A program made the position numbers and the translations under genes. 64,000 nucleotides of DNA from NCBI GenBank assembly GCA_002350805.1, contig DEFO01000034.1, positions 33,557 to 97,556 on the forward strand, written 5' to 3'. The stretch is from Prevotella sp. UBA2850. Lineage in GTDB: Bacteria > Bacteroidota > Bacteroidia > Bacteroidales > Bacteroidaceae. Under the pieces are notes generated by a model that was not told the origin of the DNA, did no database searches, and worked only from the letters and a program-made list of their open reading frames with translations. Every line of letters starts with the position of its first letter. Positions within the stretch are counted from its first letter, which is position 1. Positions 1-6,836 of this stretch are shown here, piece by piece.

Positions 1-179
1 TTCGGCATCACGTATTTGGCGGAACACGTTTCGGTACATAAGCGTGTGGCGATAAAGGAATTGTTTATTGCTTCACAGGGTCAGGCTGTCAACGGACGGA
101 ATGCAAACAATGTTACAGTTACGAATGCTATAAACCAAGTGTTGTTCGACAAACACAAAGAGAAGTTCAAGAAAGAAGC
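1..179 (+). pseudogene. Ser/Thr kinase 5' fragment, copy 1 (cut by window start)
   Basis: This stretch encodes the part of the kinase N-lobe that follows the glycine loop (GITYLAEH, then VAIKELF with the ATP-binding lysine) and stops being kinase-like after FKKEA. It matches 4518-4696 base for base and the intact kinase gene at 2566-2744 closely. After position 179 the sequence switches abruptly to an antisense symporter fragment, and the reading frame closes at 234. The catalytic lobe is missing, so no active kinase can be made. The true start lies outside the window. Confidence 0.85.
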
Positions 180-323
180 CCCCACCATGCCAAAAGCCAC
201 CATATACCACGGCGACTGGCGGTTGCCGCGATAGAACGTATCGTTGTCGGACCTGCGACTGGTCAGACGGCTGAACAGCATCAGCAGGGCGAAATAGACG
301 AGTATTGTGATCAGTATCATCAT
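180..323 (-). pseudogene. Sodium:solute symporter N-terminal fragment, copy 1
   Basis: Read on the minus strand from an ATG at 321-323, this gives one hydrophobic helix followed by SRRSDNDTFYRGNR and SPWYMVAFGMVGA. That is the typical start of Bacteroidetes SSS-family Na+/solute symporters. The reading frame then runs into antisense kinase sequence and the transporter is lost after about 50 residues. A TATCTTTG box lies just upstream, so the fragment kept its promoter. The remainder of the symporter is not in this window. Confidence 0.75.
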
Positions 324-423
324 AACAGTTGGCAAAGATAGTGATTTTATCTAAATAACGAGCTTCTCATTCGCAACAAAACAAAGAAAATCTTTATATT
401 CAATTGTTGTCAATTGGATGAAG

Positions 424-533
424 ACCAACCTAACTGGTAGTTACAAGCAACGTAACTGGTAGTTGTATCCAACCTAACAGGTAGTTGTAACCAACCTAAC
501 TGGTAGTTGCAACCAACCTAACTGGTAGTTACA
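424..533 (+). repeat. Five tandem 22-nt units
   Basis: Five consecutive units of exactly 22 nt start at 424, 446, 468, 490 and 512. They share the core AACCTAACTGGTAGTTG with a few substitutions. Related units recur at 22717-22805. There are no spacers, so this is not a CRISPR array. The first and last units are identical. Confidence 0.9.
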
Positions 534-565
534 ACCACTTTGTAGATAAGATTTCCCGTATAAAA

Positions 566-597
566 TTTGTTATTATCGTATAAATTATATATCTTTG
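566..597 (+). promoter_or_regulatory. Strong Bacteroidetes-type promoter
   Basis: There is a TTTG at 566-569 and a TATCTTTG at 590-597 with a 20-base gap, which fits the -33/-7 consensus. Transcription would start near 604. No convincing reading frame begins within the next 370 bases. Confidence 0.7.
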
Positions 598-603
598 CGC
601 TTG

Positions 604-908
604 TTCTTCCGAATGCTGGAAGCTCATTTTGGGTGACAGATACGGTGGGACACATACATATTAAGGCGTTTTCTGAACGCTTTGGTTTTGACGTGTTGGA
701 ATCTCGCAAATTCAAACTAGTAGTCAAAAACAAAGCAACGGGAACGCCCCTTAGAGGTGTAGACTATATATGTCCTTTCCATTATGTTAGGAAAGTTCAT
801 TTATATATACATCGACGTGGGGCTTCAAGCGTTGCTCGGTTTGGCTACTAGGGCAATGCGAGAGCCTCAACAAGTGGACCGGGCACAGGACTGGCTCCAC
901 GTTTTTGT
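604..908 (+). ncRNA. Candidate structured RNA or long leader
   Basis: The stretch has a promoter just before it and an intrinsic-terminator-like hairpin at its end, and no good ORF. Visible structure: CTTCC/GGAAG near 606-620, and a two-part stem pairing 819-824 with 863-868 and 829-835 with 853-859 across a 17-nt loop. The terminator follows at 874-908. I do not recognise a known RNA; it lacks the landmarks of tmRNA, RNase P and SRP RNA that I would expect. It could be a small RNA or the attenuated leader of the FHA operon. Confidence 0.4.
874..908 (+). terminator. Intrinsic terminator before the FHA operon
   Basis: GTGGA-C-C at 874-880 pairs with GG-C-TCCAC at 893-900, followed by GTTTTTG. 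It lies 66 bases upstream of the next start codon, so it ends the candidate RNA or attenuates the operon. Confidence 0.55.
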
Positions 909-974
909 ATGTATGTTCGTTACTAATATTATCAATCTGCGATGAAGGTAGCCAGTTGCACTGTATGAGTACCA

Positions 975-1517
975 ATGACGCAGCAAAGGGTCTATTTCAA
1001 CTCACGTGACAAACTAATTCGTGTAAATATCGAAAAAATTGTCTATTTCGAAGGTGACGGGAACTACACTTACATTGTTACCGCCAACAAACAGAAATTG
1101 TGTCTAACTATCAATCTTGCACATACAGAAGAAGCATTGGCATCTCAGTTGGGTGACAGTTTCGGAGCAACCCAACTTGTGATGTCCCCAAAGAATGAAA
1201 CAGCAAAGGCAAGCCTTGTATTTGGTGGTGTCAGTTATCCACTTGAAGAGGGGCAAAACATCGTAGGCAGAAAGGCCACAACCTCTACGGCTAACGTACA
1301 GATTGAGACAGCCGACCGCTATATGAGCCGCCAGCATTGCAGCATTACCGTAACAACATTGCCGGATGGTAAAAAGAAAGCCGTGCTGAGCAACTATCAG
1401 AATAAGAATCAGACCACCATCGATGGTCAGTCTATTGAAACAGGAGATGCAATCCGTCTGACAGATGGCAACAGCATCACCATGGGACATACAACTATAA
1501 CTTTTAAACTATCGTAG
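975..1517 (+). CDS. Truncated LytTR domain fused to an FHA domain
   Basis: The protein has 180 aa. Residues 1-60 match the first half of a LytTR DNA-binding domain (VNIEKIVYFEGDGNYTYI), but the second half with the HRSYIVNL-like segment is absent. Residues 85-180 form an FHA phosphothreonine-binding domain with NIVGRK, SRQHC and LSNYQNKNQT. The domain order suggests a signalling adaptor that reads phosphorylation by the kinase two genes downstream. DNA binding is doubtful given the missing half, which may reflect an in-frame deletion. The PP2C gene starts 4 bases after the stop, so the two are surely co-transcribed. The FHA assignment is firm; the LytTR reading is likely. Confidence 0.85.
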   Translation: MTQQRVYFNSRDKLIRVNIEKIVYFEGDGNYTYIVTANKQKLCLTINLAHTEEALASQLGDSFGATQLVMSPKNETAKASLVFGGVSYPLEEGQNIVGRKATTSTANVQIETADRYMSRQHCSITVTTLPDGKKKAVLSNYQNKNQTTIDGQSIETGDAIRLTDGNSITMGHTTITFKLS

Positions 1518-1520
1518 CGC

Positions 1521-2483
1521 ATGAAGATAGAGATTCATCCCCCATTGAGCATTTATGAATTGGGACAGCGCGATAATCAGGAAGATTATCTTTGGCCAGA
1601 CAGTCCACAGGAAAAGAACAATAATCTCTTCATTCTCTGTGATGGTATGGGCGGGCATGAACATGGTGAGGTCGCCAGTCGGTTGGTATGTATCAGTATT
1701 CCCCATTTCTTACGTAAGGCATATTTGTTAGAAAACTGCGCACTTACTGATAATGACTTGAAGACAAGTTTGGAATATGCCTATCAACAGTTGGACCTTA
1801 AAGGTAACGATGGACTGAAAAAAATGGGCACTACGCTTACCTTATTGTATATGGGGCATAAAGGTGTTACTGCCCTTCACATGGGTGACAGCCGCATTTA
1901 TCACATTCGACCTAATTCCTCCCCTACGGGGGGAAGCAAGGAGGGGGCCGTTCTCTATCAGTCTCGCGATCACTCATTAGTGTTTGACCTTTATCAAGCA
2001 GGAGAGATTACCTATGAGGAGATGGCAACCTTTCCACAGAAGAACATCATTACCCGTGCCATGCAGCCTGGTGAGGAAAACCGTATGCGCCCCGATATCG
2101 TCCACATCACGGATGTTCAGCCTGGCGATTATTTCTATATGTGCTCCGATGGTATGTTGGAGCAGATGACGAACGAAGAACTTGTGGCTTTGCTCTCTTC
2201 TGATATATCGGACGAGGAGAAGCGAAGTCAACTAATCAAGGCAACAGCCAACAATAAAGACAATCATTCAGCCTGGCTTATCCATATCAAGGATGTAATA
2301 AACGAAGACGGTGATGACAAACTTGTCAACGAAGAACCTACTTCACGATGTAATGCCATAAACATTCTTCCAAAGGTTGCTACAACCACCGAAGAGGATG
2401 ATGTTGTAATTGTTCATAAAGAAGACAAGGCTAAGTCATTTCTTCAGCGATTTAAAGAAGTATTTAAGAATAATAAGAAATAG
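1521..2483 (+). CDS. PP2C-family Ser/Thr protein phosphatase
   Basis: The 320-aa product carries the PP2C metal-site motifs in order: RDNQEDY (17-23), CDGMGG (40-45), GTTL, HMGDSRIY, SRDHS and CSDGM. It should remove phosphate from targets of the adjacent kinase, using two Mn/Mg ions, in the cytoplasm. A stretch of about 12 residues near residue 133 (SSPTGGSKEGA) is coded by a GC-rich palindrome (1918-1948) that looks like an inserted element between conserved strands. The C-terminal 70 residues are variable and basic. It sits 4 bases behind the FHA gene and 5 before the kinase gene. Confidence 0.93.
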   Translation: MKIEIHPPLSIYELGQRDNQEDYLWPDSPQEKNNNLFILCDGMGGHEHGEVASRLVCISIPHFLRKAYLLENCALTDNDLKTSLEYAYQQLDLKGNDGLKKMGTTLTLLYMGHKGVTALHMGDSRIYHIRPNSSPTGGSKEGAVLYQSRDHSLVFDLYQAGEITYEEMATFPQKNIITRAMQPGEENRMRPDIVHITDVQPGDYFYMCSDGMLEQMTNEELVALLSSDISDEEKRSQLIKATANNKDNHSAWLIHIKDVINEDGDDKLVNEEPTSRCNAINILPKVATTTEEDDVVIVHKEDKAKSFLQRFKEVFKNNKK

Positions 2484-2488
2484 GAAAT

Positions 2489-3712
2489 ATGAGCTACCTA
2501 CAACCAAATACCACCTTGCAAGGTGGAAAATACAGAATAGAACGAGTACTTGGGCAAGGAGGTTTCGGCATCACGTATTTGGCGGAACACGTTTCGGTAC
2601 ATAAGCGTGTGGCGATAAAGGAATTGTTTATTGCTTCACAGGGTCAGGCTGTCAACGGACGGAGTGGAAACAATGTAACCGTTACGAATGCTGTAAACCA
2701 AGTATTGTTCGACAAGCACAAAGAGAAGTTCAAGAAAGAAGCTTCCCGCCTTGCAACGCTACATCATAAGAACCTTGTGCGTGTCTATGAATGGTTTGAA
2801 GAGAATGGTACGGTTTACTATGTAATGGATTTCATAGAGGGGGAATCATTGAGGGACAAACTCAATCGTGAGGGTGCCTTGCCAGAATCTCTTGTGATGA
2901 ACTATTTGCAACAGCTATTGTCTGCCCTTCAAGTCGTACACGAAAAGGACATCTGGCACCTGGACATCAAGCCCGAGAATATCATGGTTGACAGCAATAA
3001 TCATGTTTATCTGATTGACTTTGGTGCAAGCAAGCATATCGAGCAAAGTAATGGTACACTCACGACATCGTCCATGCTTGCATATACTCCAGGGTACTTC
3101 CCACCAGAGCAATCTGCCGTAACCATGAAAAACATCGGTGCCTGGACAGACATATATGCTCTTGGTGCCACGCTCTATAACCTGTTGACTCTCCGTAATC
3201 CCCCTACGTTTGACGTTATTATCAGCGAGGGCCGCAATGCCTTCTCTTTCCCCTCCAGCATTTCCTCTAAAACTCAAGACCTGATAGTTCGGATGATGAA
3301 AGTGAATAGGAATGAGAGACCACAGTCGGTTAACGAGTTGTTGCAAAATCCTAGTAGTTATGAAGAAACAATAATTGAAAAACCTATGCCTTTTGACGGC
3401 AATAACATAATTGAAAACGAACGTGAAACTAAATACATAAGAGAATCTGCAGAGATAGAAGAAAAATGTTCGCCCTATTGGGCTTCGTTTGCATGTCCTT
3501 TCGTTTTTATGGTATGTTGGTTTTTTTATTTGTATTCAGATAGACCTGATTTAGGAGTAATAATACTTTCTCTTTTTGTTGGACTTCCAATCTCCTTTCT
3601 CATAAGTCGTTTTCTGTACAATAGTATTAAGAAATCGAGGATAGAAAAATGGAAGATGGAACATCCCAATGATCCTCGGAACAAATTTCTTCATTTTTAT
3701 AAAGATGTATAA
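2489..3712 (+). CDS. Membrane-anchored Ser/Thr protein kinase
   Basis: The 407-aa product has a Hanks-type kinase domain at about 14-290: glycine loop GQGGFG (22-27), VAIK lysine 44, HLDIKPEN at 157-164 (HLD replaces HRD), DFG at 177-179, and PPEQ in the activation segment. Two hydrophobic helices follow at roughly 333-352 and 357-378, with a short tail, so the catalytic domain is cytoplasmic and tethered. It lacks PASTA or other sensor domains. The operon pairs it with an FHA reader and a PP2C eraser. Two broken copies of its 5' end lie at 1-179 and 4443-4696. Confidence 0.92.
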   Translation: MSYLQPNTTLQGGKYRIERVLGQGGFGITYLAEHVSVHKRVAIKELFIASQGQAVNGRSGNNVTVTNAVNQVLFDKHKEKFKKEASRLATLHHKNLVRVYEWFEENGTVYYVMDFIEGESLRDKLNREGALPESLVMNYLQQLLSALQVVHEKDIWHLDIKPENIMVDSNNHVYLIDFGASKHIEQSNGTLTTSSMLAYTPGYFPPEQSAVTMKNIGAWTDIYALGATLYNLLTLRNPPTFDVIISEGRNAFSFPSSISSKTQDLIVRMMKVNRNERPQSVNELLQNPSSYEETIIEKPMPFDGNNIIENERETKYIRESAEIEEKCSPYWASFACPFVFMVCWFFYLYSDRPDLGVIILSLFVGLPISFLISRFLYNSIKKSRIEKWKMEHPNDPRNKFLHFYKDV

Positions 3713-3715
3713 CGT

Positions 3716-4405
3716 ATGATATCTCTAGAAAAATACAAAACAATAATAAGGAATATAAAAGATAGAATTGTGAATCAAATTGCAAAAGTCTTTTTGATAT
3801 TAAGTATAGTATGTATAGTGATCGTTGAAATGACAGATTTACGTCCTTTTGGAGAAGCTTATAATGCGGATGGGGTAAATAGAATACTGCTCACTTTGTC
3901 ATATAGTTACGCAGCTGCATATCTTTTTTTTATTCTCCATGATTGGTTGCCCCAGCGTTTTCGTAGACGCATTGCAAAGAACTATATTGAACGAGAAATG
4001 AGGCATTTAAAAGAGTTATTACGTTTATGTAGGTTTTTGTTATATCCATTCTTCTCCATTTCAGAAACAGACTTATCAAAAGAAAAGTTTATGGAAACCG
4101 CAGGAAGAAAAGATCTAAATAATAAATCCTTTGTTGGCTCTAAAACTATTATGGAGCAACTAAATATTTATAAAAAAGAGATTATCGATATTTCCGAAAG
4201 CCTTATGTCCTCTTATAACAGTTCAATGAGCGATAAACAGATTAAATTCGTTGATGAATTATTGAGCTCATGTTTTATAGCCAACAATATCAGTCCAATA
4301 AATTTCGACTTACCAGATGAGTATATAAATGACTATCCCAATAACCAATGGGATGTTTGCGAAAGCATATACGATAATTATAAAAAAGTCCAAAGCATAG
4401 TATAA
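3716..4405 (+). CDS. Membrane protein of unknown function
   Basis: The 229-aa product is unfamiliar to me. Two hydrophobic segments lie at about 20-38 and 60-78, followed by a basic patch (QRFRRRIAKNY) and a mostly helical C-terminal part rich in Lys, Asn and Ser. The gene starts 3 bases after the kinase stop and is clearly richer in A+T than its neighbours, which suggests recent acquisition. The position makes it a likely partner or substrate of the kinase. The coding assignment rests on the tight spacing and open frame only. Confidence 0.6.
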   Translation: MISLEKYKTIIRNIKDRIVNQIAKVFLILSIVCIVIVEMTDLRPFGEAYNADGVNRILLTLSYSYAAAYLFFILHDWLPQRFRRRIAKNYIEREMRHLKELLRLCRFLLYPFFSISETDLSKEKFMETAGRKDLNNKSFVGSKTIMEQLNIYKKEIIDISESLMSSYNSSMSDKQIKFVDELLSSCFIANNISPINFDLPDEYINDYPNNQWDVCESIYDNYKKVQSIV

Positions 4406-4442
4406 TCCAAGTAATTTGCCTAAAGAGAATAAGCAAAAAATC

Positions 4443-4696
4443 ATGCAACACCTACAGCCAAACACCACCTTACAAGGTGGAAAATATAGAATAGAGCGAG
4501 TGCTGGGGCGAGGAGGCTTCGGCATCACGTATTTGGCGGAACACGTTTCGGTACATAAGCGTGTGGCGATAAAGGAATTGTTTATTGCTTCACAGGGTCA
4601 GGCTGTCAACGGACGGAATGCAAACAATGTTACAGTTACGAATGCTATAAACCAAGTGTTGTTCGACAAACACAAAGAGAAGTTCAAGAAAGAAGC
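4443..4696 (+). pseudogene. Ser/Thr kinase 5' fragment, copy 2
   Basis: The fragment starts with ATG (MQHLQPNTTL) and runs through GRGGFG and VAIKELF to FKKEA, where kinase homology stops. The open frame closes at 4751 inside antisense symporter sequence. Against the intact kinase about 13 of the first 75 bases differ, the next ~100 are identical, and then differences resume. Only the small lobe is left, so it cannot catalyse. Confidence 0.88.
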
Positions 4697-4868
4697 CCCC
4701 ACCATGCCAAAAGCCACCATATACCACGGCGACTGGCGGTTGCCGCGATAGAACGTATCGTTGTCGGACCTGCGACTGGTCAGACGGCTGAACAGCATCA
4801 GCAGGGCGAAATAAACGAGTATTGTGATCAGTATCATCATAACAGTCGGCAAAGATAGTGATTTTATC
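4518..4868 (+). repeat. Long direct repeat, copy 2 (partner 1-351)
   Basis: This is the second copy of the kinase/symporter chimeric segment. Copy spacing is 4517 bp, so the FHA-PP2C-kinase operon lies between the copies. Confidence 0.95.
4697..4840 (-). pseudogene. Sodium:solute symporter N-terminal fragment, copy 2
   Basis: This is the same 48-residue symporter start as at 180-323, on the minus strand from an ATG at 4838-4840. A TATCTTTG box lies at 4850-4857. The frame is lost at the junction with the kinase fragment. No function is expected, though its promoter could still fire leftwards and antisense to the kinase fragment. Confidence 0.75.
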
Positions 4869-4940
4869 GCAAAAAGAGCATGTCAGACACAGAGTTTTTA
4901 AAGTCAAAGACGCGATGATTGATACGAACCTATCGCGCAC

Positions 4941-4974
4941 AGAGGGCTGCTTTTCGCGCGCAGAGCAGCCCTCT
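4941..4974. repeat. Perfect hairpin element (11-bp arms)
   Basis: AGAGGGCTGCT at 4941-4951 and AGCAGCCCTCT at 4964-4974 are exact inverted arms around 12 bases. The right arm and the following GCATTCCA recur at 60656-60676, again with a 12-base loop. It may be a dispersed hairpin family. Confidence 0.8.
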
Positions 4975-4980
4975 GGCATT

Positions 4981-5030
4981 CCAGAGAGCAACTCCAGAAG
5001 ACCAGAGAGCAACTCCAGAATTCCAGTCAG
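4981..5030 (+). repeat. Tandem 21-nt units
   Basis: Two nearly identical 21-nt units begin at 4981 and 5002 (core CCAGAGAGCAACTCCAGAA), and a partial third starts at 5023. They directly follow the hairpin element. Confidence 0.85.
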
Positions 5031-5086
5031 CATCATGAGGGTTATCACACTAAAATCACGTTTTCGGTAAAATTTCTTTCATTTTG

Positions 5087-5118
5087 TTTGGTCGTTTCAA
5101 CAAATTGTTATACTTTTG
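5087..5118 (+). promoter_or_regulatory. Promoter of the trpB leader
   Basis: TTTG at 5087-5090 and TACTTTTG at 5111-5118 are 20 bases apart. Transcription would begin shortly before the leader peptide. Confidence 0.75.
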
Positions 5119-5145
5119 CAAACGAAACAATAAAAAAAATACAAA

Positions 5146-5202
5146 ATGACAGTACGTTTCTCTACACATTGGTGGCGCTGCTCAAGACCGGAAAAGTCGT
5201 GA
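5146..5202 (+). CDS. Tryptophan-rich leader peptide
   Basis: The 18-residue frame reads MTVRFSTHWWRCSRPEKS and stops with TGA at 5200-5202. Adjacent TGG codons at 5170-5175 are the hallmark of tryptophan attenuation peptides. It lies between a promoter and a terminator hairpin upstream of a tryptophan synthase gene. A ribosome stalled at the Trp codons would leave 5196-5203 free to pair with 5253-5260, while a ribosome reaching the stop codon would cover it. Nothing about the peptide suggests a function beyond being translated. Confidence 0.75.
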   Translation: MTVRFSTHWWRCSRPEKS

Positions 5203-5271
5203 GTCGTCAGCTTTGTGTATATACAAGAAGAAATACAAATGGGCCTGCCGTTCTTACGACAGGCCCATTTT
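5196..5271 (+). promoter_or_regulatory. trp attenuator: antiterminator and terminator
   Basis: AATGGGCCTG (5238-5247) pairs perfectly with CAGGCCCATT (5260-5269) and is followed by Ts, making a terminator. GTCGTGAG (5196-5203) can instead pair with CTTACGAC (5253-5260) over 8 positions with one G-U, which would use terminator bases. This mutually exclusive layout is what an attenuator needs. Confidence 0.7.
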
Positions 5272-5332
5272 CATGTCGTCGCATATAGAAACAAATAACA
5301 ATAGATTTATTCACCAACAACAAACAACCATT

Positions 5333-6688
5333 ATGAAACAGAAAAAATTTATTCTGCAGGAAAGCGAATTGCCCACACAGTGGTACAACATCCAGGCCGA
5401 CATGGTGAACAAGCCCATGCCGCCCCTTAACCCGGCTACGAAGCAACCTCTGGGATGGGAGGACCTGGCCCACATCTTCCCTGCCGAGTGCTGCAAACAA
5501 GAACTAGACACAGAACACGCATGGATTGACATTCCCGAGGAAGTACAGGAGAAATACCGCTACTACCGCTCCACGCCGCTGGTGCGCGCCTATGCTCTGG
5601 AGGAAGCCCTAGGAACACCCGCTCATATCTATTTCAAGAACGAAAGCGTGAATCCGCTCGGCTCTCATAAAATCAACTCCGCCCTGCCGCAATGCTACTA
5701 CGCCAAGCAGGAAGGCACCACCAACGTGACCACCGAGACGGGTGCCGGACAATGGGGCGCCGCCCTGAGCTATGCCGCCAAGGTGTTCGGACTGGAGGCT
5801 GCCGTCTACCAAGTGAAAATCACCATGCAGCAGAAGCCCTACCGCTCGCTCATCATGCGCACGTTCGGTGCCGCCGTGACCGGCTCGCCGTCGATGTCGA
5901 CCCGCGCCGGAAAGAACATCATCACCCGCGACCCCACTCATCCCGGCTCGCTGGGAACCGCCATCTCTGAGGCTGTAGAGCTGGCCACCACCACCCCGGG
6001 CTGCAAATACACCCTGGGCTCGGTGCTCAACCACGTGGCCCTGCACCAGAGCATTATCGGTCTGGAGGCCGAGAAGCAGATGCAGATGGCCGGCGAGTAT
6101 CCCGACATGGTGATTGCCTGCTTCGGCGGCGGCAGCAACTTCGGCGGCATTGCCTTCCCGTTCATGCGCCACAACATTCTCGACGGTAAGCAGACCGAGT
6201 TTATCGCTGCCGAGCCCAACAGCTGTCCGAAACTCACACGCGGAGAGTTCCGCTACGACTTCGGCGACGAGGCCGGCTACACCCCGCTGCTGCCCATGTA
6301 CACCCTGGGCCACGGCTTCAAGCCTGCCAACATCCATGCAGGCGGCCTGCGCTACCACGGAGCAGGCATGATTGTCAGCCAGCTGCTCAAGGACGGTCTG
6401 ATGCACGGTGTGGACATCCCGCAGCTGGAGACCTTCGAGGCCGGCATCCTGTTCTCACGCACCGAGGGCATCATCCCCGCTCCGGAGAGCTGCCACGCCA
6501 TCGCCGCCACCATCCGGGAAGCCAGAAAGTGCAAAGAGACCGGCGAGGAAAAGGTCATTCTGTTCAACCTCAGCGGTCACGGACTGATCGACATGCCTTC
6601 GTACGACGCCTACTTGAACGGCGACCTGCGCAACTACGACCTACCCGACGAGGTGATTGCTCAGAATCTGGCCTCACTCGACAAATAA
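5333..6688 (+). CDS. trpB: Tryptophan synthase beta chain, TrpB2 type
   Basis: The 451-aa product condenses indole with serine to tryptophan using pyridoxal phosphate. The lysine motif GSHKINSA binds the cofactor, and GGGSNFGG and the SGHG near the end hold its phosphate. The length and the N-terminal extension fit the TrpB2 group rather than TrpB1, which normally pairs with TrpA. ATG at 5333 is chosen because the frame upstream runs through the attenuator hairpin. It stands alone: no other trp gene is nearby. A role in salvaging free indole is an inference. Expression is probably governed by the Trp-Trp leader. Confidence 0.93.
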   Translation: MKQKKFILQESELPTQWYNIQADMVNKPMPPLNPATKQPLGWEDLAHIFPAECCKQELDTEHAWIDIPEEVQEKYRYYRSTPLVRAYALEEALGTPAHIYFKNESVNPLGSHKINSALPQCYYAKQEGTTNVTTETGAGQWGAALSYAAKVFGLEAAVYQVKITMQQKPYRSLIMRTFGAAVTGSPSMSTRAGKNIITRDPTHPGSLGTAISEAVELATTTPGCKYTLGSVLNHVALHQSIIGLEAEKQMQMAGEYPDMVIACFGGGSNFGGIAFPFMRHNILDGKQTEFIAAEPNSCPKLTRGEFRYDFGDEAGYTPLLPMYTLGHGFKPANIHAGGLRYHGAGMIVSQLLKDGLMHGVDIPQLETFEAGILFSRTEGIIPAPESCHAIAATIREARKCKETGEEKVILFNLSGHGLIDMPSYDAYLNGDLRNYDLPDEVIAQNLASLDK

Positions 6689-6707
6689 GGTCGCACCAAG
6701 ATACTTT

Positions 6708-6742
6708 CGAGCCACGAGTTGCACGACTGCACTCGTGGCTCG
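6708..6742 (+). terminator. Terminator-like hairpin after trpB
   Basis: CGAGCCACGAGT and ACTCGTGGCTCG are exact 12-base arms around 11 bases. The T-run after it is poor, so efficiency is uncertain. Confidence 0.65.
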
Positions 6743-6778
6743 TTGCATGCAGAAAGTATTCATTTTTTTGTCTAAGTT

Positions 6779-6810
6779 TTTGATTGTTTCAGGAAAAAAA
6801 TATATATTTG
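6779..6810 (+). promoter_or_regulatory. Promoter of the ECF sigma gene
   Basis: TTTG at 6779-6782 and TATATTTG at 6803-6810 lie 20 bases apart, 26 bases before the start codon. Confidence 0.7.
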
Positions 6811-6836
6811 CAGTCAGAATCATGTAAGCACAAGGA

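Larger units (their letters stand above)
1..351 (+). repeat. Long direct repeat, copy 1 (partner 4518-4868)
   Basis: Positions 1-351 match 4518-4868 with two differences that I can find (297 G/A and 330 T/C). The repeat covers the kinase fragment, the chimeric joint and the symporter start with its promoter. It ends sharply after 351. The left border is outside the window. Confidence 0.95.

Noticed and set aside
567..851. 94-codon frame in the stretch before the FHA gene
   Set aside because: It opens with TTG inside the promoter, has no recognisable domain, and the stretch is better explained as structured RNA.
604..908. tmRNA, RNase P RNA, SRP RNA or 6S RNA
   Set aside because: None of the conserved landmarks of these RNAs is visible, so only a generic candidate RNA is reported.
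1..4868. Insertion sequence or transposon
   Set aside because: The long repeats carry no transposase or terminal inverted repeats; they are gene fragments.
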